Shown piece by piece: positions 1 to 7,261 of a stretch of 8,726 bases of DNA. A program made the translations under genes and the position numbers. Origin of the DNA: Candidatus Nitrosomarinus sp. (GTDB lineage: Archaea > Thermoproteota > Nitrososphaeria > Nitrososphaerales > Nitrosopumilaceae); NCBI GenBank assembly GCA_003702465.1, contig REGF01000031.1, positions 1-8,726 on the forward strand, given 5' to 3'. The notes below the pieces were generated by a model. The model saw nothing but the letters and a program-made list of their open reading frames with translations. It was not told where the DNA came from and made no database searches. The first letter of the stretch is position 1; every line of letters starts with the position of its first letter.

Positions 1-105
1 AGAAAACGCCAAGGCCAAAAAGAAGCTGAACAAAAACAACGAATCAGAAATTACAAAAAGAAACAACAAGAAAATTCCAAGAAAAAGAAACCAAAAAAAT
101 ATTAA
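1..105 (+). CDS. C-terminal end of an unidentified protein with a basic Lys/Gln-rich tail (5' truncated)
   Basis: Frame 1 is open from the first base and ends at TAA 103-105, giving the last 34 residues of a protein that begins outside the window. Almost every residue is charged or Gln/Asn: runs such as QKEAEQKQR and KKKQQ, ending SKKKKPKKY. There is no hydrophobic segment and no recognisable domain. A tail like this is typically disordered and could bind nucleic acid or the ribosome, or be the cytoplasmic end of a membrane protein; I cannot tell which. The other two plus frames are interrupted or less plausible, and the adenine-rich composition fits coding for Lys/Gln/Glu in an AT-rich genome. 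I am fairly sure it is coding, but its function is unknown. Confidence 0.6.
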   Translation, partial: RKRQGQKEAEQKQRIRNYKKKQQENSKKKKPKKY

Positions 106-167
106 CAAATTCTCCATGTTGAATCTATTTCAAAACGACTATTTTCTAAATACTAAAAATCATTAAA

Positions 168-175
168 ATTAATTA
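168..175 (+). promoter_or_regulatory. Candidate TATA box of the split-barrel flavoprotein gene
   Basis: The 8-mer ATTAATTA is centred about 26 bases before the ATG at 198. This is the spacing expected for an archaeal TATA box driving a leaderless transcript. The same 8-mer recurs at 182-189, 14 bases downstream, so the assignment is not unique. In DNA this AT-rich the match alone is weak, and the support comes from the spacing. Confidence 0.35.
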
Positions 176-197
176 CATTCCATTAATTAGATATCTT

Positions 198-644
198 ATG
201 ACTATATTATCTTCAGAAATCAAACATTTTTTGAATTCTCAAAAATTAGGTTATGTTGCAACTGTTACATCTGATGGAAAACCCAATATCTCTCCAAAAG
301 GAACTATCATACCATGGACTTCTGATCTTCTTGCATTTGCAAATATTCGTTCTCCTGACACTATGAATAATTTAAAAAATAATCCTCTTTTGGAAATTAA
401 TGTAATTGATCCGTTAACCAGAAAAGGATACTTGTTTTCAGGAACTGGAAAAATAATTGAAGATACTCCTTTGTATGATGAAATTCTTGCTTATTATCGA
501 ACAAATGGAATTGAAAGTCCGATTAGTTCTATTGTTATTGTTGATGTTTCATCTGTATCTGAAGTAACTTCACCTCTATATGATATGGGTAAATCTGAAA
601 CTGAAATTAAATTGAAATGGAAGAAATATTTCAATGATTCATAA
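198..644 (+). CDS. Pyridoxamine 5'-phosphate oxidase-like FMN-binding split-barrel protein
   Basis: This 148-residue cytosolic protein has the size and N-terminal pattern of the PNPOx-like split-barrel family. A short helix (about 5-15) leads into LGYVATVTSDGKPNISPKG (17-35), the two opening strands that in this family build the flavin site. The strands at about 41-50, 66-70 and 76-87 continue the barrel, and the C-terminal part (about 130-146) is charged and helical. Family members bind FMN or, in some lineages, F420 or heme, and reduce or oxidise small molecules. The sequence does not identify the substrate, and true vitamin B6 biosynthesis is not implied. The ATG is the natural start, with a TATA-like element about 26 bases upstream and no Shine-Dalgarno, suggesting a leaderless mRNA. 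It converges with the coiled-coil gene, with a single base between the two stop codons. Confidence 0.85.
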   Translation: MTILSSEIKHFLNSQKLGYVATVTSDGKPNISPKGTIIPWTSDLLAFANIRSPDTMNNLKNNPLLEINVIDPLTRKGYLFSGTGKIIEDTPLYDEILAYYRTNGIESPISSIVIVDVSSVSEVTSPLYDMGKSETEIKLKWKKYFNDS

Positions 645-645
645 T

Positions 646-1407
646 CTAATCTTTCTCAGATTTTATTTTCATTAATTCTTGTCTAGTTTTTTTATGTGCT
701 TCTCTTTCTTCCTCTAAAAGTCCTTGAATTTGTTCTAATTCTTTTTGTGCTGTATTTAATTTTGTTTTTAATGAACCTACTACTATGCTAGCTGCTTCAA
801 TTACTCCTGCATTTGCTTTTTCTGTAGAAGAATTATTTTTAATTTCTTTTTTTTCTTTTGGTGTTAAAATACTAGTGTCTTGAAATTTATCTTTTTTATC
901 TAGTTCTTCTTTTGCATTATACAATCTTGAATTTGCTTCGTCTAATTCTTTTCCAACTTCTATTTGCTGCTTTCTTAATCCATGTAATGTGCTTTGTTCT
1001 TTAGTAATTTCATTTTTAATTTCTTTTTGTTCTTTAACCATTTGTTCTAATTCTTCTTTCACTTTTTTGAATTCTTTTTCAGTTTTATTGAATTCGTTAA
1101 TTGATTTTGTATCTTTGATTTGTTGAGCATTTTTTATTTTTTCTCTAATTTCTCTATATTCTCTTTGCACAACATCTAATTCCATTTTCTTTTGGTTGAA
1201 TTCTTTTTTCACCATCATGAGATTAGTAACTGTAGAGTCATATTCTTCTTTTACAGTTTGAATTTTTTCAGTAACTTTAGTTATTTCTTCTTGTTTGGTT
1301 CTAAATTCAGTTTGAAGTTTTTCTACTTCTGTTTCTAATTCTTCTTTTAAAATTGATTCATCGTTATTTTCATTTTTTATTTCCTTTTTTTTACTAAAAA
1401 ACCCCAT
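646..1407 (-). CDS. Long coiled-coil protein of unknown function
   Basis: This 253-residue protein is dominated by Glu, Lys and Gln in heptad-like order. After a short N-terminus (MGFFSKKKE), a long coiled coil runs over roughly residues 14-172. A polar, charged linker (about 173-198) follows, then a small apolar stretch, GVIEAASIVVGSLK (201-214), and a second coiled coil (about 213-252). It has no signal peptide, no true membrane helix and no enzymatic motif. Such proteins are usually scaffolds, tethers or SMC-like arms; low-complexity coiled coils give misleading matches, so I do not assign a family. It starts at ATG with GTGAT about 8 bases upstream, a possible weak Shine-Dalgarno. It is the last gene of the elp3-lysK run, 37 bases after the small membrane protein gene, and its stop lies one base from the stop of the convergent flavoprotein gene. 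Confidence 0.75.
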   Translation of the reverse strand: MGFFSKKKEIKNENNDESILKEELETEVEKLQTEFRTKQEEITKVTEKIQTVKEEYDSTVTNLMMVKKEFNQKKMELDVVQREYREIREKIKNAQQIKDTKSINEFNKTEKEFKKVKEELEQMVKEQKEIKNEITKEQSTLHGLRKQQIEVGKELDEANSRLYNAKEELDKKDKFQDTSILTPKEKKEIKNNSSTEKANAGVIEAASIVVGSLKTKLNTAQKELEQIQGLLEEEREAHKKTRQELMKIKSEKD

Positions 1408-1444
1408 TTTCTTATCACATATGTCCCATTAGATGAATATTTCT

Positions 1445-1645
1445 TTATTGCCGTTTGACTCTGTTTCTAACAAATTTTAGATAAAATCCAATTCCTCCAA
1501 TAATTATTCCTCCTATCCATACTATTACGCTCATACTTTTTGGAATAATTGCTTCTTGTGGACCTACAATTAGCATTAATGCTCCTAAAATGATTAGTGC
1601 AAATCCTCCACTGTTTTTACTTTTATTGTGATCTCCGTGAACCAT
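1445..1645 (-). CDS. Small membrane protein with two predicted transmembrane helices
   Basis: This 66-residue protein has a polar, His/Lys/Asn-rich N-terminus (1-13) and two hydrophobic segments: about 14-32 (GFALIILGALMLIVGP) and about 39-58 (SVIVWIGGIIIGGIGFYLKF). A short turn with a Pro and a Lys joins them, and the C-terminal tail is strongly basic (FVRNRVKRQ). By the positive-inside rule the basic tail should face the cytoplasm, and with two helices so should the N-terminus. I do not recognise the family. Its ATG lies two bases after the LysRS stop codon with no clear Shine-Dalgarno, so it is probably translated by coupling from the same mRNA. The coiled-coil gene follows after 37 bases. 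The clear hydropathy pattern and tight operon packing support a real gene despite its size. Confidence 0.7.
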   Translation of the reverse strand: MVHGDHNKSKNSGGFALIILGALMLIVGPQEAIIPKSMSVIVWIGGIIIGGIGFYLKFVRNRVKRQ

Positions 1646-1647
1646 TG

Positions 1648-3240
1648 TTAAACATACTCTGCTAGTGTTTTGGCAACTTGCTTTCTTCCAATATCTGTGA
1701 TAAATGGCCCAATCTTTGGTCCACGTGAAGTTCCTAAAATTATTTGATATAATATTTTAAAGAAATCTTTTGGTTTGACATCATTTCCTTTAGCTATTTG
1801 ATATATTGTATTTTGTATGTCTTCTGGTTCTTCATCTTTTTCTAATTCTGTTATAAGTAATGATAATGCTTTTTTAGAAATTGCATCTATCTCTACTTCA
1901 ATTTTTTCTTGTTCATCAAACTCATCAGAATAATTGCCTGCAATTTCAATTAACTTCTCTACTTCTTGATTCCCTTCTTCTTTAATTACTCCATAATCAA
2001 TTAATTTTTTCATTACTCTTTCATTTCTATTCTCTTTGAAAATTTTTGTTAATTCTACTAATAATCTATAATTGATATGAATGCTAGATTGTTTTGGTGG
2101 ATTTAGTAAATTGACATATTCGTACAGTCCTTTTAATCTGGTTAATTTTGCTTGATTGTCTACCTTAATTCTTCCAAAGTATGTATCTTCAAGTTCATTA
2201 TATTCATTCATCAAACCTGGAATGTCATCAAATCCTAATTCTCTTGCACCTGTAATTCTTTTGTACAATAATAACAAAATTGATTTTGAACTTCCAAATT
2301 CTAACCATTTCTGTGCAGTGATTACATTACCTAATGATTTTGAAATTTTCTTTCCTCCTTTATCTAAAAACATCTCATATTTTACGTGATGTGGATGTGG
2401 GAATTGTAATATGTCATCTGCTACCCAGTCATTTACTTTGACTGAATCCATGATGTCTTTTCCATATGCTTCAAATCTAATGTCAAATGCTGCCCATCTT
2501 GCTGCAAATTCTACTTTCCATGCTAATTTTCCTAAATCTTTTGTAATGTCTGCTTCTCCTTGATGACCACAACCTTTGATCATTTTTGAACCAATTTCTG
2601 TATCGTGGCAATTGTATTTGACAATTTTTTGATCTGATAAATACTCTGTAGCTTCTGCTGTGTATAGTCGATTACATTCTTTACAAACTGGAAAATATGG
2701 GAGATATTTTTGATATTTTTCTTGTCCTACTAATTCTGAAATCTTATTTCCAATTTTTGTACTGTTTTCTAATATTGTATGTATTTGATTTTTTAGAAGT
2801 CCTTGTTTGTAGGTCTCTTTTGCTCTTCTAAATTCATATTTTATTCCAACTTTGTCTAATCCGTCTAAAAGAATACTGCTCATATGCATTCCGTATGAAT
2901 CATGACATCCATAAGGATCTGGAATGAGTGAAACTGGTTTTCCTAAATGTTCTTCTAAACCAAATTCTTGCATTCCCTCTGGAATTTTTCTTAATCCATC
3001 TAGGTCATCTGAATATGCAATTAGTTCTGATTTGTATCCTAAATTTTCTAATGCTAGCTTAACTCCATATGCTCTAACTGCATCTCCTAAACTACCTATG
3101 TGTGGAATTCCTGATGCACCTAACCCACTTTCTACATTTATTACATCTAAACTTCTTCCAAGTTTTTTCTCACGTTCAAGTAATTCTGAAGCTAGCTTGT
3201 CTATCCATGTTCCTTTGCCGATAATTTTTTCTTCTGACAT
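1648..3240 (-). CDS. lysK: Class I lysyl-tRNA synthetase
   Basis: This enzyme charges tRNA-Lys with lysine using ATP in the cytosol. The 530-residue length matches archaeal class I LysRS (also called lysS in some annotations), which is unrelated to the class II enzyme of most bacteria and eukaryotes. The Rossmann-fold signatures are visible: a HIGH-type motif, PHIGS, at 46-50 after GLGASG, and a KMSKS-type loop, KKISKSLGN, at 297-305, where Ile replaces Met. A zinc-binding insertion is suggested by C186-x2-C189, C211-H212 and C224-x-H226. The C-terminal half (about 340-530) is helical, as expected for the anticodon-binding domain. ATG 3240 is preceded by GTGAAAAG, a possible Shine-Dalgarno overlapping the elp3 stop codon nine bases upstream. 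This implies co-transcription and perhaps coupled translation with elp3. Confidence 0.95.
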   Translation of the reverse strand: MSEEKIIGKGTWIDKLASELLEREKKLGRSLDVINVESGLGASGIPHIGSLGDAVRAYGVKLALENLGYKSELIAYSDDLDGLRKIPEGMQEFGLEEHLGKPVSLIPDPYGCHDSYGMHMSSILLDGLDKVGIKYEFRRAKETYKQGLLKNQIHTILENSTKIGNKISELVGQEKYQKYLPYFPVCKECNRLYTAEATEYLSDQKIVKYNCHDTEIGSKMIKGCGHQGEADITKDLGKLAWKVEFAARWAAFDIRFEAYGKDIMDSVKVNDWVADDILQFPHPHHVKYEMFLDKGGKKISKSLGNVITAQKWLEFGSSKSILLLLYKRITGARELGFDDIPGLMNEYNELEDTYFGRIKVDNQAKLTRLKGLYEYVNLLNPPKQSSIHINYRLLVELTKIFKENRNERVMKKLIDYGVIKEEGNQEVEKLIEIAGNYSDEFDEQEKIEVEIDAISKKALSLLITELEKDEEPEDIQNTIYQIAKGNDVKPKDFFKILYQIILGTSRGPKIGPFITDIGRKQVAKTLAEYV

Positions 3241-3249
3241 TTCTTTTCA

Positions 3250-4836
3250 CTAATTCAATATTTTGGACATGTATGGCCCATATAACGAATACCCTAATTT
3301 CTGATAATATTCTCTAGTACCTACAGCACTAATTACTAGTATGTTTTTTGCATCAAATTCTTCTTTTGATATTTTTTCAGCCTCTTTCATCAAATTCTTA
3401 CCTAATCCTGAATGTTGAATTTCATCTGTTTCTTTTTCTCCTAATTTCAAAGATTTTCCATATACGTGAATCTCTCTTACTATGCAAGTATTTTCATCAA
3501 TTTCATCTCTGTGGGCATCACTACTTGGTTTTCTTAATCTTAAAAATCCATAAATTGATTCATTTTTGTCTTCATATGATAGGAAAATTTCTTTTCCGTC
3601 TGATGAATCATAATCAATTCTTTTTAATTTGATTTCTTCACTATCTATTTTTTTATCTGTTAATCCTGCTTCTCTACATCTAATACATTTACATGATAAT
3701 CCTTGTTTTGCAAGATTTTGATGCACAATTTGTCTGAGGTTTCCTGATTTTGGACCTGCTATGATTTCTTTTGGTGAAATTTCTCTTTGAACCCTCATAA
3801 TTCTAACCCATTTTGGAATGTCTTTTTTTGCTTCTGTAAGCACTTTGATCATTTCTTCATCTGAGTATGGTGTGTACTTTCCTTGTTTGTATTCTTCATA
3901 CAGTGGTGTATTTTCAATAACAAGAGATGGATAAATTTTCAACATATCTGGTCGTAACTGTGGATCTGAAAATAATTTTTTAAAATCTGCAATATCTTCT
4001 TCTGGTGTCATTGTGGGTAATCCTGGCATCATATGTGCCACAATTTTATATCCTGCATCTTTTGAAATCTGAAATGATTCTGTTACATCATTGTAATTGT
4101 GTCCTCTGTTGGTAATTTTGTAAACTCTTTCTTGTAATGACTGAACTCCTATCTCGACTCTTGTAACTCCATAACTTAACATCAAATCTACATGTTCTTT
4201 TTTACAATAATCTGGTTTAGTTTCAATTGTAAATCCAACATTTCGTATTTCTGCATGTTCATTATTTGATTTGGCTTCCTCTAAAGTTTTTGAATCTATT
4301 CCGTTTTGTGCATCGTAACATGATTTGATAAAATCTCTTTGGTAATCTTTAGGCATGAATAGAAATGTTCCTCCTACAATTACTAATTCCATTTTTGATG
4401 GATCATGACCAAATGCAATTAATTTTTCAATTTTTGATGTGATTTGTAATTTTGGATCAAATTCATTTTCAATTGCATTTAATGATGATGGTTCTTTTCC
4501 TGTATAGCTATTTGGAGAATTAAACTCAATTCCTCCTGGACAATATGTACATCTCCCATGAGGACATGCATATGGTTTTGGCATTAATGCTACTACTGAT
4601 ACTCCTGATGCTGTTTTTGCTGGTTTTCTTATCAACACTCTTTTTAATTTATCAAAATCTGAATTGTTTGCCATTGATAATATTTCATAATTTTTTGGAA
4701 TTCTTTCTAATGCATATTTTGTACATATTTTGATAATTTCTTCTTTTACTTGCTTTTTTGTTGGTTGATTTATCGTTAATAGATTCTTTGTAATTTCAGA
4801 ACAAGCTTTGCTTAAGACTGGATCTAATTTATTCAT
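3250..4836 (-). CDS. elp3: Elp3-type tRNA U34 carboxymethyl-modification enzyme (radical SAM plus acetyltransferase)
   Basis: Elp3 uses acetyl-CoA and a 5'-deoxyadenosyl radical to begin cm5U-type modification at wobble uridine 34 of tRNAs. In archaea it acts alone, without the other Elongator subunits. The protein is 528 residues, normal for the family. The N-terminal part (about 1-80) is the tRNA-binding region. The radical-SAM motif C91-x4-C96-x2-C99 sits in PKPYACPHGRCTYCPGG, followed by VIVGGTF (152-158), TIETKPDY (203-210) and RVEIGVQS (226-233). A cysteine cluster, C382-x-C384-x2-C387, fits the linker zinc site. The C-terminal acetyltransferase domain (about 400-528) shows the acetyl-CoA loop QHSGLGKNLM (475-484) and YYQKLGY (510-516). 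The gene starts at ATG 4836, 29 bases after the antiporter stop, and is followed nine bases later by LysRS. Confidence 0.95.
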   Translation of the reverse strand: MNKLDPVLSKACSEITKNLLTINQPTKKQVKEEIIKICTKYALERIPKNYEILSMANNSDFDKLKRVLIRKPAKTASGVSVVALMPKPYACPHGRCTYCPGGIEFNSPNSYTGKEPSSLNAIENEFDPKLQITSKIEKLIAFGHDPSKMELVIVGGTFLFMPKDYQRDFIKSCYDAQNGIDSKTLEEAKSNNEHAEIRNVGFTIETKPDYCKKEHVDLMLSYGVTRVEIGVQSLQERVYKITNRGHNYNDVTESFQISKDAGYKIVAHMMPGLPTMTPEEDIADFKKLFSDPQLRPDMLKIYPSLVIENTPLYEEYKQGKYTPYSDEEMIKVLTEAKKDIPKWVRIMRVQREISPKEIIAGPKSGNLRQIVHQNLAKQGLSCKCIRCREAGLTDKKIDSEEIKLKRIDYDSSDGKEIFLSYEDKNESIYGFLRLRKPSSDAHRDEIDENTCIVREIHVYGKSLKLGEKETDEIQHSGLGKNLMKEAEKISKEEFDAKNILVISAVGTREYYQKLGYSLYGPYMSKILN

Positions 4837-4858
4837 GATATTTGATTGTGTGTCTCTG

Positions 4859-4867
4859 TTAAAATTT
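4859..4867 (-). promoter_or_regulatory. Candidate TATA box for elp3
   Basis: On the minus strand AAATTTTAA starts within the antiporter stop codon and is centred about 27 bases before the elp3 ATG, with no Shine-Dalgarno between. This fits a leaderless promoter for the elp3-lysK unit. The AT-rich background makes chance matches common, and read-through from the antiporter gene is equally possible. Confidence 0.3.
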
Positions 4868-6116
4868 ATTCTGATTTTTGCTCAACTGTTTTATTTGGTT
4901 CATTATTGTCGTTTCTTTGCTCTTTTCTGTATTCCATTTTCAACCAAATTGGTGTAATGATTGTCGTTACTGCTACCATAATTACAATTGTAGAATATAC
5001 TTCTGATGATAGAACTCCTGCTGTTACTCCTACTCCTGCTACAATTAATCCTACTTCTCCTCTGGAAATCATTCCAATTCCTACTCTCAATCCTTGTGCC
5101 TTACTTTTCAAAAACAACATTGCTGGCAATCCACATCCAAATAATTTAGTTACAACAGCTACTGCTATCACTACTCCACTTAACATCAAAATGTTGATAT
5201 CCACTGCTCTAAGATCTACTTGTGCTCCAATTATTGCAAAGAATAATGGTGCAAAAATTAATCCAATCTTTCCAATGAAATTTTCCACTTTTTCAAATAC
5301 TTTTGTTGTTGAAAGCGCCATTCCTACTGCAAATGCTCCTACAATCGGTGACAATCCTATTGATCCTGCAAGTGCTGCAGCTCCAAAGAACGACGCAGTA
5401 GCTATGCCCTCTACACTTCCCTTTGCTTTCCATAATCTTGGTGTGATTACTTTTGGAATCACTATGACTGCAACAACTAACATTACGGCAAAGAATCCTA
5501 ATACTTTCAGAATTGTAATTACTACTTCAGTAATGTCTATGCCTTCTACTCCTGCATCTGAACCAGTAATTGATATTACTACAGATAGAACTGCAATTGC
5601 TAAAATATCGTCTACTACCGCCGCTCCTATAATCAATCTGGCTTCTGGTGTTTTGATTTTTCCAAATTCATTTAACACTTGAATTGAAATTGCAATACTT
5701 GTCGCCGTAAGCGCCGTAGCAATCAACATTGATTCTAACGCTTCAAATCCAAATATTCCGAATACTGCAAGACCTGCAAAAAATGGAACAACTACTCCTA
5801 ATGTTCCAACAGTAAACGACGCTTTACCTCCTTTAAGGAATTCTTTTGGTGTCATTTCTAATCCTGCCATAAACAAAATTACAATTGCACCCATTTCTCC
5901 TAAAATTTTGATTTCATCGTTAATGTGTAGAAGTTGTTTCCCATCAATTATGAAAAATTGACCTAATGCAAATGGACCTACAATCATTCCTGCAAGTAGT
6001 TCTCCTAATACAATTGGTAGTTTCAATCTGAGGAAAAGTTCTGCCATTAATTTGGCAGCAAATAGAAGTATTCCTACTCCGATGATTGTTTCAATAAAGT
6101 GTGCTTCTGCTGCCAT
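4866..6116 (-). CDS. CPA2-family cation/proton antiporter (Na+/H+ exchanger, KefB/NapA-like membrane domain)
   Basis: A 416-residue integral membrane protein with about 12 hydrophobic helices that exchanges Na+ or K+ for protons across the cytoplasmic membrane. Family hallmarks are visible. LGELLAGMIVGP (37-48) forms the start of the core, and TALTATSIAIS (134-144) is the unwound helix. The ion-binding Asp pair D169-D170 is in AAVVDDILA, a conserved lysine is at K324 (VTKLFG), and ISRGEVGLI (350-358) is in a late helix. The DD pair suggests an electrogenic NapA/NhaA-type mechanism, although the ion is not proven. The protein ends in a short hydrophilic tail (about 395-416) and has no RCK/TrkA nucleotide-binding domain, so NAD(H)-type gating as in full-length KefB is unlikely. 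The start ATG follows a TATA-like box and a 74-base gap after purM, so it may have its own promoter. Confidence 0.92.
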   Translation of the reverse strand: MAAEAHFIETIIGVGILLFAAKLMAELFLRLKLPIVLGELLAGMIVGPFALGQFFIIDGKQLLHINDEIKILGEMGAIVILFMAGLEMTPKEFLKGGKASFTVGTLGVVVPFFAGLAVFGIFGFEALESMLIATALTATSIAISIQVLNEFGKIKTPEARLIIGAAVVDDILAIAVLSVVISITGSDAGVEGIDITEVVITILKVLGFFAVMLVVAVIVIPKVITPRLWKAKGSVEGIATASFFGAAALAGSIGLSPIVGAFAVGMALSTTKVFEKVENFIGKIGLIFAPLFFAIIGAQVDLRAVDINILMLSGVVIAVAVVTKLFGCGLPAMLFLKSKAQGLRVGIGMISRGEVGLIVAGVGVTAGVLSSEVYSTIVIMVAVTTIITPIWLKMEYRKEQRNDNNEPNKTVEQKSE

Positions 6117-6145
6117 CTTTTCCTAATATTTGATGAAAAATCTGT

Positions 6146-6153
6146 CATATAAG
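6146..6153 (-). promoter_or_regulatory. Candidate TATA box for the cation/proton antiporter gene
   Basis: On the minus strand CTTATATG lies in the 74-base gap between purM and the antiporter, centred about 33 bases before the ATG. The flanking ATATCAC could serve as a BRE. Initiation about 26 bases downstream would leave a leader of only a few bases. This is one of the better-looking boxes in the window. Confidence 0.45.
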
Positions 6154-6190
6154 GTGATATCGAGTCGAAAATTATTTTGCTATTGTAAAA

Positions 6191-7213
6191 TTAAGTAATT
6201 TTTGCTGAATTTACTGTGACTCCTTTCTTTGCAACAATTTGTCCAATTTCCTGACTTGCGATCTTATGTTTTTTGAAAATTGATATTATTTTTGTTGATT
6301 GTGATTTTGGAGCTACTACACAAAATCCTACTCCCATATTGAATGTCTTGTACATTTCTTCAGGTTTCACTCCTTGTTCCTCAATTAAACCCATAATTGG
6401 TGGAATTTTTGGTAGTGAATCTATTTCATATCCTATGTTTTTCAGGCGTAATAATTTAGTAAATGCTCCTCCTGTGATATGTGCTAAACCGTTTATCTTA
6501 CATTTTTGAACCATTTCTAAAACTGGATTGGTATAGATCTCTGTTGGTTTGAGTAATGCATCTCCGATAATTCCTACTCCTTTAACTTTGTCTTTAATTG
6601 AATATTTGTTCAACAATGCTTTTCTTGCAAGTGAATAACCGTTAGAATGTATTCCTGTACTATTTGCTCCAATAATTACATCTCCTGATTTAATTTTATT
6701 TCCTAAAACAAGTTCTTTTTTCTCTACTAATCCTACTACCATCCCTGCTAAATCAAATGCAAATCCTTTCCCTTCTATTACGTCTGGCATGATTGCTGTT
6801 TCTCCCCCTACTATTGGCATCGAAGATTTTTTTGCACCTGTAACTAAACCTTCTACAATTTTTTTGAATATTGGGACATCATTTTTGTTTGCAGCAATAT
6901 AATCTACAAAAGAAATTGGTGTTGCTCCAATACAAATTATATCGTTAACATTCATTGCAACACAATCAATTCCTATCGTGTTGTATTTTTTCATCATGTT
7001 TGCAATTACTACTTTAGTTCCAACTCCATCTGTATGAGTTGCTAGCATTTTACCTCCAGGGATTTCTACAATTCCTGCATAATGTCCAAATCCATGAGCT
7101 ATCTTTGCTTTTTTCTGGAGTTTATGAGTTGATGTAATTAATTTGCCAATTGCTTTTTGACTTTGTTTAATTTTAGAAATATCTACACCTGCTTTTTTGT
7201 ATGTTAAAGCCAT
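6191..7213 (-). CDS. purM: Phosphoribosylformylglycinamidine cyclo-ligase (AIR synthetase)
   Basis: PurM performs the fifth step of de novo purine synthesis: ATP-dependent ring closure of FGAM to aminoimidazole ribonucleotide in the cytosol. The 340-residue length is normal. The N-terminal half holds the dimer-interface and ATP-binding motifs THTDGVGTK (59-67) and GIDCVAMNVNDIICIGATP (81-99), then IVGGETAIMPD (134-144). The C-terminal half shows ANSTGIHSNGYSL (183-195), AHITGGAF (244-251) and FNMGVGF (291-297), all characteristic of the AIRS superfamily. The DGVGTK and GGETAxMPD forms are those of PurM rather than PurL, ThiL or SelD. No other purine gene is in the window, so the pathway is dispersed. 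ATG 7213 has a TATA-like element about 26 bases upstream and no Shine-Dalgarno, which suggests a leaderless message independent of the PAC2 gene 48 bases upstream. Confidence 0.96.
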   Translation of the reverse strand: MALTYKKAGVDISKIKQSQKAIGKLITSTHKLQKKAKIAHGFGHYAGIVEIPGGKMLATHTDGVGTKVVIANMMKKYNTIGIDCVAMNVNDIICIGATPISFVDYIAANKNDVPIFKKIVEGLVTGAKKSSMPIVGGETAIMPDVIEGKGFAFDLAGMVVGLVEKKELVLGNKIKSGDVIIGANSTGIHSNGYSLARKALLNKYSIKDKVKGVGIIGDALLKPTEIYTNPVLEMVQKCKINGLAHITGGAFTKLLRLKNIGYEIDSLPKIPPIMGLIEEQGVKPEEMYKTFNMGVGFCVVAPKSQSTKIISIFKKHKIASQEIGQIVAKKGVTVNSAKIT

Positions 7214-7235
7214 AGTTTGTTCGGCATTTATTATG

Positions 7236-7243
7236 AATAAAAG
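7236..7243 (-). promoter_or_regulatory. Candidate TATA box for purM
   Basis: On the minus strand CTTTTATT is centred about 26 bases before the purM ATG, within the 48-base gap after the PAC2 gene. The spacing fits leaderless transcription. The match itself is weak evidence in AT-rich DNA. Confidence 0.4.
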
Positions 7244-7261
7244 AATTTGCTATTACTTCGA

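Noticed and set aside
106..197. RNA gene or terminator hairpin between the first partial gene and the flavoprotein
   Set aside because: No stable stem or tRNA-like clover leaf is visible in these 92 bases; only AT-rich DNA with pyrimidine stretches and the candidate promoter.
646..1407. Assigning the coiled-coil protein to SMC, Rad50, tropomyosin or phage-tail families
   Set aside because: Apparent similarity to these families arises from Glu/Lys-rich heptads. No Walker motifs, hinge or other family-specific residues are present.
2924..3253. Plus-strand open frame of 109 codons across the start of LysRS
   Set aside because: It is antisense to the conserved N-terminal catalytic region of LysRS. 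Its Ser/Pro-rich product looks like a reading shadow.
4846..5682. Plus-strand open frame of 278 codons overlapping the antiporter gene
   Set aside because: It lies antisense to a clearly recognisable antiporter and its product is a low-complexity Thr/Pro/Ala/Ile-rich sequence produced by the complement of Val/Gly/Ala/Ile codons. It has no family resemblance and no promoter of its own.
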